This document shows, one piece after another, positions 35,255 to 47,403 of a DNA stretch of 64,000 nt (its first letter is position 1; every line of letters begins with the position of its first letter). This DNA is from Ignelater luminosus. Its lineage: Eukaryota; Arthropoda; Insecta; Coleoptera; Elateridae. The stretch spans positions 52,296 through 116,295 of the forward strand of contig VTPC01001007.1 in assembly GCA_011009095.1 (NCBI GenBank), given 5' to 3'. The translations under genes were made by a program, and so were the position numbers. The notes under the pieces are model-generated. The model did no database searches. It saw only the letters and a program-made list of their open reading frames with translations, and was not told where the DNA came from.

Positions 35255-35324
35255 TATCTTTGAAACGATGCACTTTAGAAGAAAGTCATGTGGCAAAAAA
35301 ATCTGATTAATATTATTATGTGAA

Positions 35325-37588
35325 AGTTTTCCTGACTTATAACCTTTTTTATTACTTCTTTCACAATTTATGATACCGGATAAGAAGGGGGAAGGAACAA
35401 GAGTGAATCGATTAAATCATGCAAGGTGCTGTTACAAAGTCTCCATCAGCATCTCTGAAATTTCTAGTTATTTGGATAGTTTTCTAGATTTTAGCAATTT
35501 TCCAACTAGGGACCTTTTTAACCAATATTTTCTGTTTTGTTGTTTGATTAAGTCTTTTCCGCATGGCTTCTTTACGTATGTCTTGAATTTTATTTATTTT
35601 CTTAAATGGTCCTTACCCAATTAGTAAAAACTTGACAGAAACCAAACTGCCTTTACAACACATAAACAGGAGAAGAAGAGATAGAAAACTGTACGATTGA
35701 TAATAAGTTGTTAATACGAACAAGGTTAATCCTCCATATCAGGCCTTTCCTTTCTTGATTTTCAGGTGCAAGCGTCTCTTATTGCCAACACAATTCAGAG
35801 ACATACGCCTCGTGCCTTCTGCGCATTCATAAACAAAACAATCCACACTCTTGGTTCATGCTGCTAATTGAACAAGACTTGAACAGGGCTTTGGCTTTGC
35901 CCTGTCTAAATGTAGTCTGGAGTTGGAAATCTTTTATTAGTTATCAAATGGAAAAAGAGAACGAGCCTATACCTAGACTTCTAAATTGCAAAACTAAAAT
36001 CAGAACAAAACGGAACCGACGTCGGCCTTTGTTTATTGAATAAATAAAACTACTGGGTTTAGGTCTACGTCTAAATTTGATAACGAAATTAGAGCAAAAA
36101 AACTAGAATTGTTTAAAATTCTTCACTAGATTAATTAGAAACCGTTAAGTCTAGTATCAAGGTGAAGTTCAGGATTTCTCTACATACGATAGTATAATTT
36201 GATCTCTAAAATGTAAAACTAAAATTGGAACTTTTAGATTACTTGGCCAAACTGTAGCTGACGGCGTCGATATATGGCCAAACGACAACTTCTACCAAAA
36301 AAGAAATATTTATGATAACGGAATTGGAAGAAAATTCTGAAGAAAACAGAAATCTCTGTCCCGTCTGCAGTCGATTACTTAAAGACCAGTAAGACTATCA
36401 AGCTGAGATTTAGATTTCCTTTACAACTAGACCTTCAACACATACATATTTTGTATTCTTTTTTTAAATTTCGTTATTATCTGTTTTAGACCTAATTCTG
36501 TTTTATTAGAAACTGCACGGGTTGTCGATAGAACCAACAAAAAGGTAGTAGTTAAACGTTGAATTATAAATCGAGTCTCGAACCCTGTTTAGTGGGATTG
36601 TATTCTCATTTTTTGTTTGCTTGTTTGGTTTGTCAAAATGATTGCAGAGGTGTACTAAAAGCATACGAACCATAACAATCTGTTCTTATAGAAGAGTCTT
36701 AAAGCTGCCATGAATTTTGGAAAAATACTTACAGGGATTCCATTTTCTTGAAAGTAATATGGAAAACTGCACCGACCTTGCATTGTTAATTGAATTACTA
36801 ATCTTAAACATCAGGCTGACTGTTATTTTCAGTGTTTGGTTTCGTTATCTTAAGGACGTCACTGTAAATATTAATATGTCTCTTTTTGTTATTATCTGTA
36901 ACAAACACCTCGGTGTATAATGCGCTCAAAACCATGCTTTATGGCAAGTACACAACATTTAAAATCCCGTATCGACCCACCAAAACGGTGTACCTCTCCG
37001 CAACCAATTTAAATGGAACGCGTAGAGTGCAGCTAGACCAAACTTTATGGCGGGTTAACTAGCAGGTGCCCGCATTTAATAACGTTGAATGAAAATAATT
37101 CTTTAAAACATCAGCGTGCACTGAAAAATCTACACACATATAGAGTTAATAGAAATGTCTGACCTCTAAAATATAGCACCTGTTCTAAAGAATTATAGGC
37201 TGACAAAAGAAACTAACCCAAACAAGTTTAAAATCGGTTGGATGATCTAACATAAGCACGCAACTCAAACAAAACGTAAAACTGACCCTTTGATAAACAA
37301 AATCAGTTAGGGAGTTAAAAGCCGTCAACATATTTTTAAGTTAACCAAAGAAAAGTCTTAACTATAAATGAAAGCAAAGATTAATGATAGATTGGTTAAT
37401 GTAAGTTGTATGTAGTTTATACAGTATGGAGTTGTATGACTGGAGATTAAATTACAACAAATAATTTTCGAGTTAGTCTTACTATAAATACACTTTGTCA
37501 CAGCATAATTAAATGTTAGTTCCCTGTCAGTTATGTACACGATAATATTATTGTTCAATCACAGTTAATCCAGGGTGCAGCATGCATG
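35325..37588. other. Spacer, no supported gene
   Basis: Short frames at 35370-35624, 35858-36043 and 36717-36920 show no domain. A less AT-rich stretch at about 36960-37080 is unexplained but carries no frame. Confidence 0.45.
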
Positions 37589-37590
37589 TA

Positions 37591-38176
37591 CAGGGTGATC
37601 ATTTTAAACCTTCCCAGTTTGAATAACTCTTTAATTAGTAAAATTATCAAAAATCGCTGAAACGTTTCGAGTTTGTTTTAGAGAGGGACATTTAATAACC
37701 TACTCTAGTCAGTTGGGAAACTTTCATCCTCCCCCCCCCAACCACCCCCTCCAAAATTTTAAATGGCACTACCGTATGTGTGATATATCATTTTAAAGGG
37801 TATAAGATTCTCAATCTTTTACATCAAAGAAAATTAAAATTGGCCCAGCCGTTCGTGAACTAGAGATAAAAATGTATTTAATTTAATCTGTACATTTCTG
37901 TCTCTAGTTCACGAACGGCTGGGCCAATCTTAATTTTCTTTGATGTAAAAGATTGAGAGTTTTATACCCTTTAAAATGATATATCGCACGTGGGGTATTG
38001 CCATTTAAAATTTTGGGGTGGGAGTGGTTGGGGGGGAGGGTAAAAGTTTCTCGACTGACTAGAGTAGGTTATTAAATGTCCCTCTCCAAAACAGACTCGA
38101 AGCGTTTTAGCGATTTCTGATAATTTTACTAATTAAAGAGTTATTCAAACTGGGAAGTTTTAAAATGATCACCCTG
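37591..38176. mobile_element. Hairpin MITE, CAGGGTGATC family, copy 1
   Basis: The element is one giant hairpin: two 286-bp arms (37591-37876 and 37891-38176) around a 14-nt AT-rich loop, with TA on each side (37589-37590 and 38177-38178). The tips read CAGGGTGATCATTTTAAA. The arms agree in nearly every position by eye, including the C-run/G-run (about 37731 against about 38029) and the CGTTCGTGAACTAGAGA next to the loop. There is no coding capacity. Near-identity of the arms implies young age or ongoing arm correction. A transcript through it would fold into long double-stranded RNA. Confidence 0.9.
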
Positions 38177-38178
38177 TA

Positions 38179-41100
38179 TATACCTACAAGCTGTCTTCTA
38201 AGCAATGTAAACTGCTTAAAAAGGAAATCATTTTATGAACTTAAGGTTCCAGATAGATACTAAAAGGTGTTCGAAATTGGTTTTTTTAAATTATATTTTT
38301 CATCTTTGTTGGTTATTGAATGTAGTTTTTCTTTGGGTTATTTTGATTTTCTTTCTTTGCTTAGTGTAAAGGTTTTACATAAATTTGATGTATTGTCGCT
38401 ATTGAAGACCAAGTTTAGGGCAAGCTTAGTAAAAAGTAAAATTGTAAGTTAATACAAACTAACAATGTTTGCCTTTGTGTACCATTTGTACTACACTACA
38501 TATTTTGTTTTTTTCTTAACTCTCTGTTATAATAAAAATATTATTAAGTAGAAGAAGAAAGAAAAAAATGTATGTTCTGTCCTATCTTTTACAATATGCA
38601 TAATGTATAGTCCTTACTTACAATAAAGAATACGAATAAGAAAACTTCAAAAGGTTTTATGTTCCTCTTCCACAATATAATAAACCTCTAATATTTTTTT
38701 AGAATATTCTTTTTATCAGTATAATGTTTTTCTCGCGTTTTCTCATGAATACGGAAAAAAATGTCAAGTGAAGAAAAAAACTGCAAGATATTTTGTATGA
38801 GTTTCATAATACCATTATCAGTCACGCTTTCACGTTCAATTTTTCACGTGCCTGAAAATCAAATTATGTTGACATATTCTTTTTCTTTTTGCGTGTGTGA
38901 ATATAATTTTTTTATATTTTAATAACCTGAAGGTTCCTACAGTTTGATATTTATTTGCCTATTTTAAATTCAGCTATTAAGATTATAATAAGAAAATGTT
39001 TTTCAAATTAATCAAAGTTTTCACAGTAGAATCAACTTTTTATTTTTCTCTTTTGAACTTTTTATAAGAAAACTGTTACAGAAGGAAGCTGCTTCATAAT
39101 AAATTACAACTTTTTTGTATGAAGATTCAGTTTTCTCCCAGAGAGTGTTATAAAACAATTTATGTATTTCCTCTCTGGTATCATCGACGTTTAATTAGGA
39201 GAAAGTTCATGCGCTAAACGTATTTTGTGTAAACTAATGATACTTAAAGACGATTGTGTAACTTTTTCTTAAATACATTTAGCGGTATCATCGGCAGTTC
39301 TAAAACTTTTTCTAACTTTAAATTATACTTTAGAATACGTATAATTTTCAAATTCGTATGCATTAGGTATGTAAATTAGAACATTTAATAAAGTACAACA
39401 GGCTGGTTAACGAAACGGTAAAAGACGTCGACACATTTCCATAAGTAAAGAAGGACGAAACAGTCCGAAGAAGGTAAAAAACTAACGATTCAATAGGCAA
39501 AAAGAGGGTTTAATGATAAAAAAAATCTTGTAATGGCATCAAATACAATATTAATCTGAGTAGGCATTAAGCTTTAAATAAATTTGAAATTTGAATAATT
39601 GAATCAGAAGAGGGAAAAAGTGTTGCAAGTGTAGTTTTTGTTTTATTTTGGAACCTTCCGATTCAGTTATTAGAAAGATCACAAAGCAATTGGGATCGCC
39701 AGAGACTTTTTAGATTTCTCATTCCAAATGCATGCAACATTCTGTATGACACCAGTTTCCCTTAGCACATCGAATTATTACTATGACCATCTCTCTTAAT
39801 AATATTGTCATCTGCAATCAGTTTAAATTTTCTTTTTTGGATTTCTTTTTCTTTTTTAAATCTACGTCAATTCTGAATCTGGCTATACCCATAAATCCAC
39901 TTTCCAAGTACGCTAGATGTTTTTTTTTAGATTTCATGAAGGTAGTTCAGTTCACTTACACCACTGTGAGACCTTTTATATTTACGTATAAAATCTAGAA
40001 ATTGATGGCACCCCACCGTACGAATGTAGAAATGTAAAGGTGGCTTTCAATGACGTAAGATTGACCAAACTACAAAACTTTGGTTCGGCTTATTCTCACA
40101 ATCTGCCGAACTGCTGAACTGATTCTACATACAGCTTTGATTTCTCTTTTCAAAATACACGACTAGTATTTATAATTACAGTTTGAAATAAAACTGTACA
40201 GACTCTTTGTTTTTGACGTGCACCCATACGTCTATAGACAGAACTAGTCATATCGTGTACCATTAGACAAGTCACATCTAGTTTGCTGATTCTTATGTTT
40301 CGTGGTTTAGTGAATCAAGCGCCCGATAAGCTATCTTGAAGATACAGCACGCCTTATTTAATGTATGAAAAAAAGTTGCGTCGCCTGGTGGTGTATACGT
40401 ATCAGCAGATCAAATCTAGCTAAATTGCAAGAATCTTGCCGAATTAACAATCTTAACATAGTATGTTCCATCTCCGACACCATAGCGGTCATGATTGGAA
40501 ATAACTATCTTGCATTGAGAAATGAGTTTGCAAAATCCTTATGGACGTCCAGTTTTTCAAACTGATTGAATGATAATTTTTGTTATACTATGATAGCCAG
40601 TTGGAATGAAGACATATGTGCAAAAAGCAAGTGTTGTGGCTTAAAAATTTTGAAAATCACAGACCACTAATATAAAATCCGCAAAATAAAAAGTTTTTGG
40701 TTTTCCAAAACAAATGTTAAACGGGACATCGTAGGTACGGCAGATATTTATCGCTGAAGGGCAAACTTCACGAGGAATTCAAATATGTGAAAATATCAAT
40801 AGCATCATAATTAAGATAAAAAGTGACACTGTGCTACGCGTACGTGCGACGCTCTGTATACGGAAGAATCAAATTGTTTTATGGAGCATTTAGTACCAAA
40901 AGAGTCGGTGTTTGAATTTTTGTTTTAACTGTATAACGAAGAAAGTTATGAAACAATATGACTTAGGTGGGACACTCTGTATTTGTCCTAACAAACTTGT
41001 AAGATTGTATAGTTCAAAGCGGTCGAAAATAATATTAATTTGGGAGAACGGACACTAATCTGCCAAACTTTGGGGAATTTAGTGGATAAGTCTGAATAGT

Positions 41101-41709
41101 CAACTTGGTCCTACAATTTTTTGATTTCTGAAAGCTCACAAAGCTTCCTATAAACCATGTTATGCAGGGTAACTAAAGGTGTTGATAGTATTTTGCCATA
41201 GCAAAACTAAATTCTCTAATTAAATTTCTGTTCTAAAGTTAGTCTGTGTTCATGAATTTGTTTTTGTACCAGCCAATCCTGTCGTAGACGTGCAGCATTC
41301 TCAACATTTTTTTTAGATCATACAGTATAACTCACATCAGTAACCTGCCCCGTGGTCTATCGTGCTTCTGATTCAGTTTATCAAGCTTCCTATGTATCAG
41401 AAGAGTCTCAGAAAAGTCAAAGTTTAACGCATAGTGATATTACATAATTATATTTTCCTAACTATTGACCATTGTTTGTGAAACATCCTGTTTAAAGCGA
41501 TTTGATCGTTTATTTAGGGATTCTACACAAGAACGATCTTGTACTATCTACGTCTGCTTTTACTACGTAAAACTACAGTAATACCATCAGGGAATGCTAC
41601 CCGAAAATCAGTCAGCGATCTTCATGACATTTGGCACAGTCGTGGACCTCAACGCTCCAATGCACCCAGAAAACCACCACAACGCCCCTTAATGTAAGGT
41701 ACATATACT
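38179..41709. other. 3.5 kb AT-rich spacer with possible MITE debris
   Basis: Mostly empty. At 40856-40858 and 40979-40981 the sequences GACGCTCTGTA and GACACTCTGTA look like two successive right ends of a TA-flanked MITE, but no left ends were found. No gene is visible. Confidence 0.4.
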
Positions 41710-42037
41710 ATAACGGGACCATCCTATTTTTAGGTAGCCTATCCCGTTTTCCCCAAGCACAGCTTCGGGACACCGAAATGTCCCGTTTTCTCAAAGAGAG
41801 CAACCTATTGTAACAATTTGAAGAAAAGGCGCGAGAAATAAAAAAACTGACGCTAGCGCCTAGTAGCGCGACGATGACGGATGCGCAATGCGGCCAATAC
41901 GTCTCCCACTCGTGTAAGTCGGTCAGAAGCCCGCTTCTGTTTGCAACTTGCTCGTTCGCTTCTCAGTTGCGAGCGCGCGTAGACAGCTTGTGCACATTCC
42001 TTGACGATTTGTTATTTTTGTATCCACGTGAGTTAAG

Positions 42038-42062
42038 CTAACCTAACCTAACCTAACCTAAC
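42038..42062. repeat. Short telomeric array inside the hAT 5' region
   Basis: Five perfect CTAAC units (TTAGG on the other strand) lie between the CpG-rich leader and the first recognisable transposase codons, ending 9 bp before the frame that starts at 42071. Confidence 0.85.
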
Positions 42063-42070
42063 CAGCCAGC

Positions 42071-43376
42071 GATATTGAGCAACATTTAAGATCAGAAAAA
42101 CATAAAAATTCCGATATTGTTGCCGCTTGGAGTTCTTCGCTGCTTAATTTTTTAAGAAGAGCGACTCTCCAACTTTGAAAGACCTGGAAGTTGCTGCGAC
42201 GGAAGGTGCCTAGGCTTATCACACCGTGCAAGAGAACCACAGTTTTTGCTCAAACGATTGTGCTTCAAACATGTTTTGAACAGAAATTTAGATGTGCTGG
42301 TACGAAAACAGAAGAAGAATGTGTTAGCGCCAACAATAATAGGTGACTTACAAGAGCGCCTCAGCGAATGCAAGTGTACTATATTAACTGATGCTTCAAA
42401 CCATGAGTTCAAGAAAATATTTTCTGTTTTAGTTCGCTTCTTTTTACCATAGTCAAACTTTTAGAATTTCAAGACCAACCGGGCGGAACATCAGACATTA
42501 TTGCCAATTATCTAATGAAAGTGTTGACAAACAATAATTTAACTTCAAAAATCGTGGCATATTGTGGATTTGCAATTTTGGCGGATCGAAAAGAGGCGTC
42601 AACAATGTTTATGCAAAACTAAATTTATCTCTCGGAAGAACACTAACCGGAATTATGGGTTTTTTATGCATTCACAGTCAGCAAGCTGTTTTAAAGATTG
42701 AGGATCAGAGTATTTCTGCAACTGAAGCCATGAAAAAAATAAATCAACTTAAAGACAATTTGGTCTTGAAACAAAATACTCGATTTCTCCCCCACTCTGT
42801 TCGGGATCTAATAGCAAAATCGCGAGAAAATGGCTGCAGTGGTGTTGACGAAGAATATATGAAAACTACAGCTGCCGAGTTTTGTAAAACAAGCAAAGAA
42901 TATTTGGAGCAGTGGACTTTGTTCTGTGAAGAATAACAAATATATGAATGGGCGAATTTAACAAAAATACCTACGTGGGAACAAATTCAAATTGTAATGG
43001 ATGTATTGATTGAAAAAGGATTTATTAATTATAACCAAGATACAGAAGTATTTGATGAATATTCACTTATTTCTAACTACATTACACCGCAAAAGATGAG
43101 AGAATGAAACACTGGGTATATTTCAACCGAAAGTCGTTGGGTGGAATTGTTCAAACATTTTCACATCAATAATCTGAATCATACCAACTTTCGAATAATT
43201 ATTGAATATACCTAATGTCTGCTCGGCACTAATGCACTAAAACACAGTTGCAAGTCGCAGTTCTTAAAGCAATGTGAATTAGCAAAATAAACTAAGAAAT
43301 CCTGCCAAGAATTTCATTCTTATTTGAAACCGACGCCAAATATACTGAAGCAAATTTGTTCTTCAGAAAAATATAA
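42071..43376 (+). pseudogene. hAT transposase, heavily disrupted
   Basis: Joined frames give the regions of a hAT transposase in order. First is the end of a zinc finger of the BED/TTF kind (DIEQHLRSEKHKNSDI, 42071-42118). Then come KNVLAPTIIGDL and the first catalytic Asp in LTDASNH (Asp 42390-42392), followed by EFQDQPGGTSDIIANYL, NLTSKIVAYCG, NFGGSKRGVNNVYAKLNLSL in the 124-codon frame 42562-42936, and YLEQW. Last are WVELFKHFHI, IIEYT, LLGTNA and TQLQVAVLKAM, typical of the C-terminal dimerisation domain (to about 43376). Several frameshifts and stops, plus an internal loss between TNFGG and the insertion domain, make it non-functional. The Cys-containing half of the zinc finger is missing or spliced from upstream. 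Confidence 0.8.
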
Positions 43377-43537
43377 GATAACCTAAATTATTTATTTTCG
43401 CGTGTTCTTGCCTGTTTTTTCCTTAATAAATAAAAACTATGAAAAAAAAGCGTTTTTTTTTCAATACACATACTATTACCTAAAAATTAGTAGATGTCCC
43501 GTTTGGAGGAAACAAATAAATGATCACGTTATACATA

Positions 43538-44218
43538 CAGGGTGATCATTTTAAAACTTCCCACCTTGAATAACTCTTTAATTAGTACAATTATCAAAAA
43601 TTGCTGAGACGCGTCGCTTTTGTTTTAGAGGGGAACATTTAATAACCTACTCTAGTCAGTTGGGAAACTTTCACCCTCCCCCCCCCAGACACCACCTCCC
43701 CAAAACTAGAGATAAAAATGTATTTAATTTAATCAATACATTTCTGTCTCTAGTTCACGAACGGCAGGACCGATTTTAATTTTCTTTTATGTAAAAGATT
43801 GAGAATTTTATACCCTTTAAAATGATATATCACACATGGGGTAGTGCCGTTTAAAATTTTGGGGTGGGAGTAGTTGGGGGGGAGGGTGAAAGTTTCCCAA
43901 AATCTTAAATGACACTACCTCATGTGTGATATATCATTTTAAAGGGTATAGGATTTTCAATCTTTTACATTAAAGAAAATTAAAATCAGCCCAGCCGTTC
44001 GTGAACTAGAGACAGAAACATATTGATTGAATTAAATACATTTTTGGCACTAATTCACGAACGGCTGGGCCGATTTTGATGGTGAAAGTTTTCCAACTGA
44101 CTAGAGTCGGTTATTAAATGTCCCCCTCTAAAACAAAAGCGACGCATTTCAGCGATTTTTGATAATTTTACTAATTAAAGAGTTATTTAAGGTGGAAAGT
44201 TTTAAAATGATCACTCTG
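43538..44218. mobile_element. Hairpin MITE, CAGGGTGATC family, copy 2, rearranged
   Basis: Same family as 37591-38176, flanked by TA (43536-43537 and 44219-44220), but 681 bp and built of four alternating arm segments. A left arm with about 130 bp deleted (43538-43730, joint near 43705) is followed by a right-arm piece to about 43898. A second left-arm piece runs from about 43898 to a second AT loop near 44030, then a right arm with an internal deletion (joint near 44080) runs to the end. It can fold as two hairpins in tandem. Confidence 0.85.
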
Positions 44219-44220
44219 TA

Positions 44221-47200
44221 TATTGTGTGTACTACAATTAGATACGACAAATACGGCTGTATCGAAATTTTCTCACTAATTTATTTTACCATACTGAATT
44301 GATCACTGGAAGGACGGGCGTCACTTTTGGAACACTTTTATATTTTATTATAAATATTCTGTTTTTAAAAGAATTTCTGAAACCCTGGAAATGATTTATT
44401 GTTTTTCCTATTTTAATATATTTCAAATTGTTTATTTACTTTCAGTACACGTAAGACAGTGTATAAATTAAAGATTGCTGTGACGGTTCTTCACGGTTAG
44501 TTTTCTGTATGTATAATGTGCATTGGAGTGTTCTGAAATAAAACAGCTACCAGTCGAAGAAATATTTCTTGTTTTACTTAAATTATCTAAAACTTGTCGC
44601 TTTCTGTTTGCTTACATCTAGTAGGTTAAGGGCGTCACTTCAACTTTGAAATCGTGTTTGACATATTTAATACAATTCATGGACAAATATGTAGTTTGTC
44701 CATTTGACAGACTTTATAACTCTCCATGTACAGTGCTAATAAAAAATGTAGAAATGGTCTGCAATAATTAAGTTTTACTTGATACAGTAAATTCGTCAAC
44801 TAATTAATTTTGTTTTTGTCTGCATCAGGTACATATTCTTGGCCATCTTTATCGTGTACACTACTGAAAATGTTATATTTGACATACTTGCGATCACTCG
44901 ATTGCATCCTGTAGTCATTTTAATTATAGTCTGCATTTATCATCATTTGAAACTATTAAAAGATAACCGGCAATCTGTTGAAATTTATTTCTGCTCTGTG
45001 CATCGACAACCGGTATCTAAAACGAGGACGAGGATTATAGGAAGTCGGATATTTCCATACCCGAATTAACATTTTTTTAGAAAGAATTATGGCTGAAACG
45101 TAATTTGCATTATTTCTATTTCATTTTACTTATGTTCAGACACCAAGCAATACGAATAATTCTGTCTGGCAATAATAATCTTGGTTTAATCTTTGTAAGG
45201 AAATTGAAATTAATTACGCTAATTGCAACAGCTATTTTTTCCGGGTCTGTTTTTTGTTTATTCCAGGAATTAACAATACAAACATGCAATATCATTAAAC
45301 ATTCAGGTCGTGCTCCATGTTCTTTAAGCTCTCAATGTTAATTTGGTTAAAACATTTGCGTGTGACGTGTTCAATTAGAAGCTGTAAATGGATTTGTAAT
45401 TGGCATATCGGGATCTGCAGTTGTACTTCATAGTAATCCAACCATAATAATGTTACTCCTCTTTCTGTTATAATTTAATTATTATTATCTAATTTATTCA
45501 ACTTCAAATTGCGGTAATTCCAAAATAGTATCAAATGTAGAGAAATTCTCCGATTTCCCGTTACATATACTTCTTACTACATATACTGTACATACTTTAC
45601 ATACATTTTATGCCTGTTAGAATTTCCGAGCGAAATAGGATTTTAGTGACAAGAATATAAAAATACTCCAATATTTCAGGATAAAATTCAAATTTTTATT
45701 TGGGAATACCTATCGCGGTTTGTATTTTTTCTCGCATCACAAATTCGTTTGTTATTTTGAATTCAATTCGACATCTTTACAAATGCCATTTGAAAATTGA
45801 TTGTATTGTGATTTGGTTATCCACATCGTTCAGAAAAAGTGAAAGATTGAATTAATTCTAAATCAAATTTTCTAGTTCCCTTTTCCTTCATTCAATCCGA
45901 AAGAAATAAAAATATCAGATTTTTCTGAAAATGTTGACGTTTATGACGATTTAAATGTTGTTCTTTTCAAGATAATGTAGAGTTGGATGAAATTTAATAA
46001 TTCAAACACATTCAAATTAAATTTTTAAAGGAATCCTTTTGGTTAATTGATTTGCCTTTTATTGACATAAAGTTTTTCTCGAGAAATTAGCCCTTCAAAT
46101 TATAAACACCTTAGAATAACAATAATCATTGTCACATATCATTTTCAAGATACTGGAAAAAAAGATTTTAAGTGAAACCTTAATTTTGGAAGATTTTTTC
46201 AAAATTTTGCTTTACTCTAAAATGAAGCTTCTTGTGAAAAGGGCACAAATTTTTTCGTGTGAAATACATAGAACTTTTTTCAGTAATAATAATTCTTTGG
46301 GGTAAGTCGCTATTAAAGATTTTTCCAATCTTATTGGAGGAGCTTTCAGAAGAACACATTTCATGACGCTTGTATATTAGGAGCAGATTGGCTTATGTGG
46401 CCATTTATTGATTCGAGTATTGCCAAACACTTAACAAAACAAGCAAAGGCCATATAGCGCTTGAAGCATCTTTGTTGGAAAACATACTTGTGCCTGGAAT
46501 AAACTTCAGTATTATGGTGACACGGAAAGTTGATGGACGGGCATGGGCACCTCAAAAGCATAGGGGTACAAGAACATGAATGACAAATAGTTTCAACTAC
46601 CACATATGTATACGTAGTATACAAGTGTAACTTGGTTTCAAGAAAAATCATGATTTAAGTACTTTTTTGTATCAGTATCAATTTGCCTGTAGTTCTTTCT
46701 AAATGGACATGTTACTTCATCTGCATTCACAGCTGTCTCTATGGAATTGAAATATCAAGATTGCTGTTCTACAAATTTTTAAGGTTTTTGCGCATAAGCC
46801 CATTCTACCTTTTGGACAAGTCGAGTTCAATTTTTAAAGGATCTTCTTTCCGATTGGATCGGAGCCTGGGCCGATCGAAGTTGGGGAGAACGATGACCTT
46901 CAAGCTTTGATATTGGAATTTTACGATTTGTTTGTATCTTGATCAATAACCACCAGAAACGACATCAACGCTCTCTTGGATGAATATCTGAAAAATTGAT
47001 TGCGTCCAAAAGAGATATACCGAGGAAAAGGAAGTAGGGATGCTGCTTTTAGGGGTAGCGTGTGTTGTATCCATATCGGCGTAATAGTTTAACTTCATCT
47101 CATAAACGTTAGTTAGGAGCGGTTCCCGGTCCCTATTGCTACTCCATTAGGAAACTTATGTACAAATACAGTGAAGTCAGTATTTTGTTGTTTAAGGTTC

Positions 47201-47400
47201 GCCGCTAGAAATTCTTCAAAAGTTGCTAAAATCGCCAAACTTAATCTTTTACTGAAAACAAAAAGAGATAGGAGAGTGGTGTCTTCGGATTTGTTTGCTG
47301 ACCGAGAAATATTTCCTTACTGAAAACAATCTTAAAAAAACAAAAGACGAAGTTGAGTTGAGCCGAATCGGGAAATGGCAAAAAACATCGCAATTACCTA
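44221..47400. other. 3.2 kb AT-rich, no supported gene
   Basis: Frames at 44839-45069, 45105-45341, 46361-46651 (minus) and 46683-46910 were inspected and no domain was recognised. 46830-47150 is slightly less AT-rich and may hold eroded upstream parts of the retrotransposon that follows. Confidence 0.45.
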
Positions 47401-47403
47401 CTT

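Larger units (their letters stand above)
41712..43503 (+). mobile_element. hAT element relic
   Basis: Candidate inverted ends are AACGGGACCATCCTATTTTT plus AGGTA at 41712-41736 and the reverse complement AACGGGACATCTACTAATTT plus TTAGGTA at 43477-43503. They enclose 1.8 kb with a decayed hAT transposase on the plus strand. The usual 8-bp target duplication was not found, so the outermost base is uncertain. The left 300 bp (41830-42030) is rich in CpG (GCGCGAG, TAGCGCGACG, GAGCGCGCG), probably the promoter and leader of the element. Confidence 0.7.

Noticed and set aside
46361..46651. 96-codon minus-strand cysteine-containing frame
   Set aside because: Cysteines are scattered without a known zinc-finger or disulfide pattern, and the plus strand is not recognisable either.
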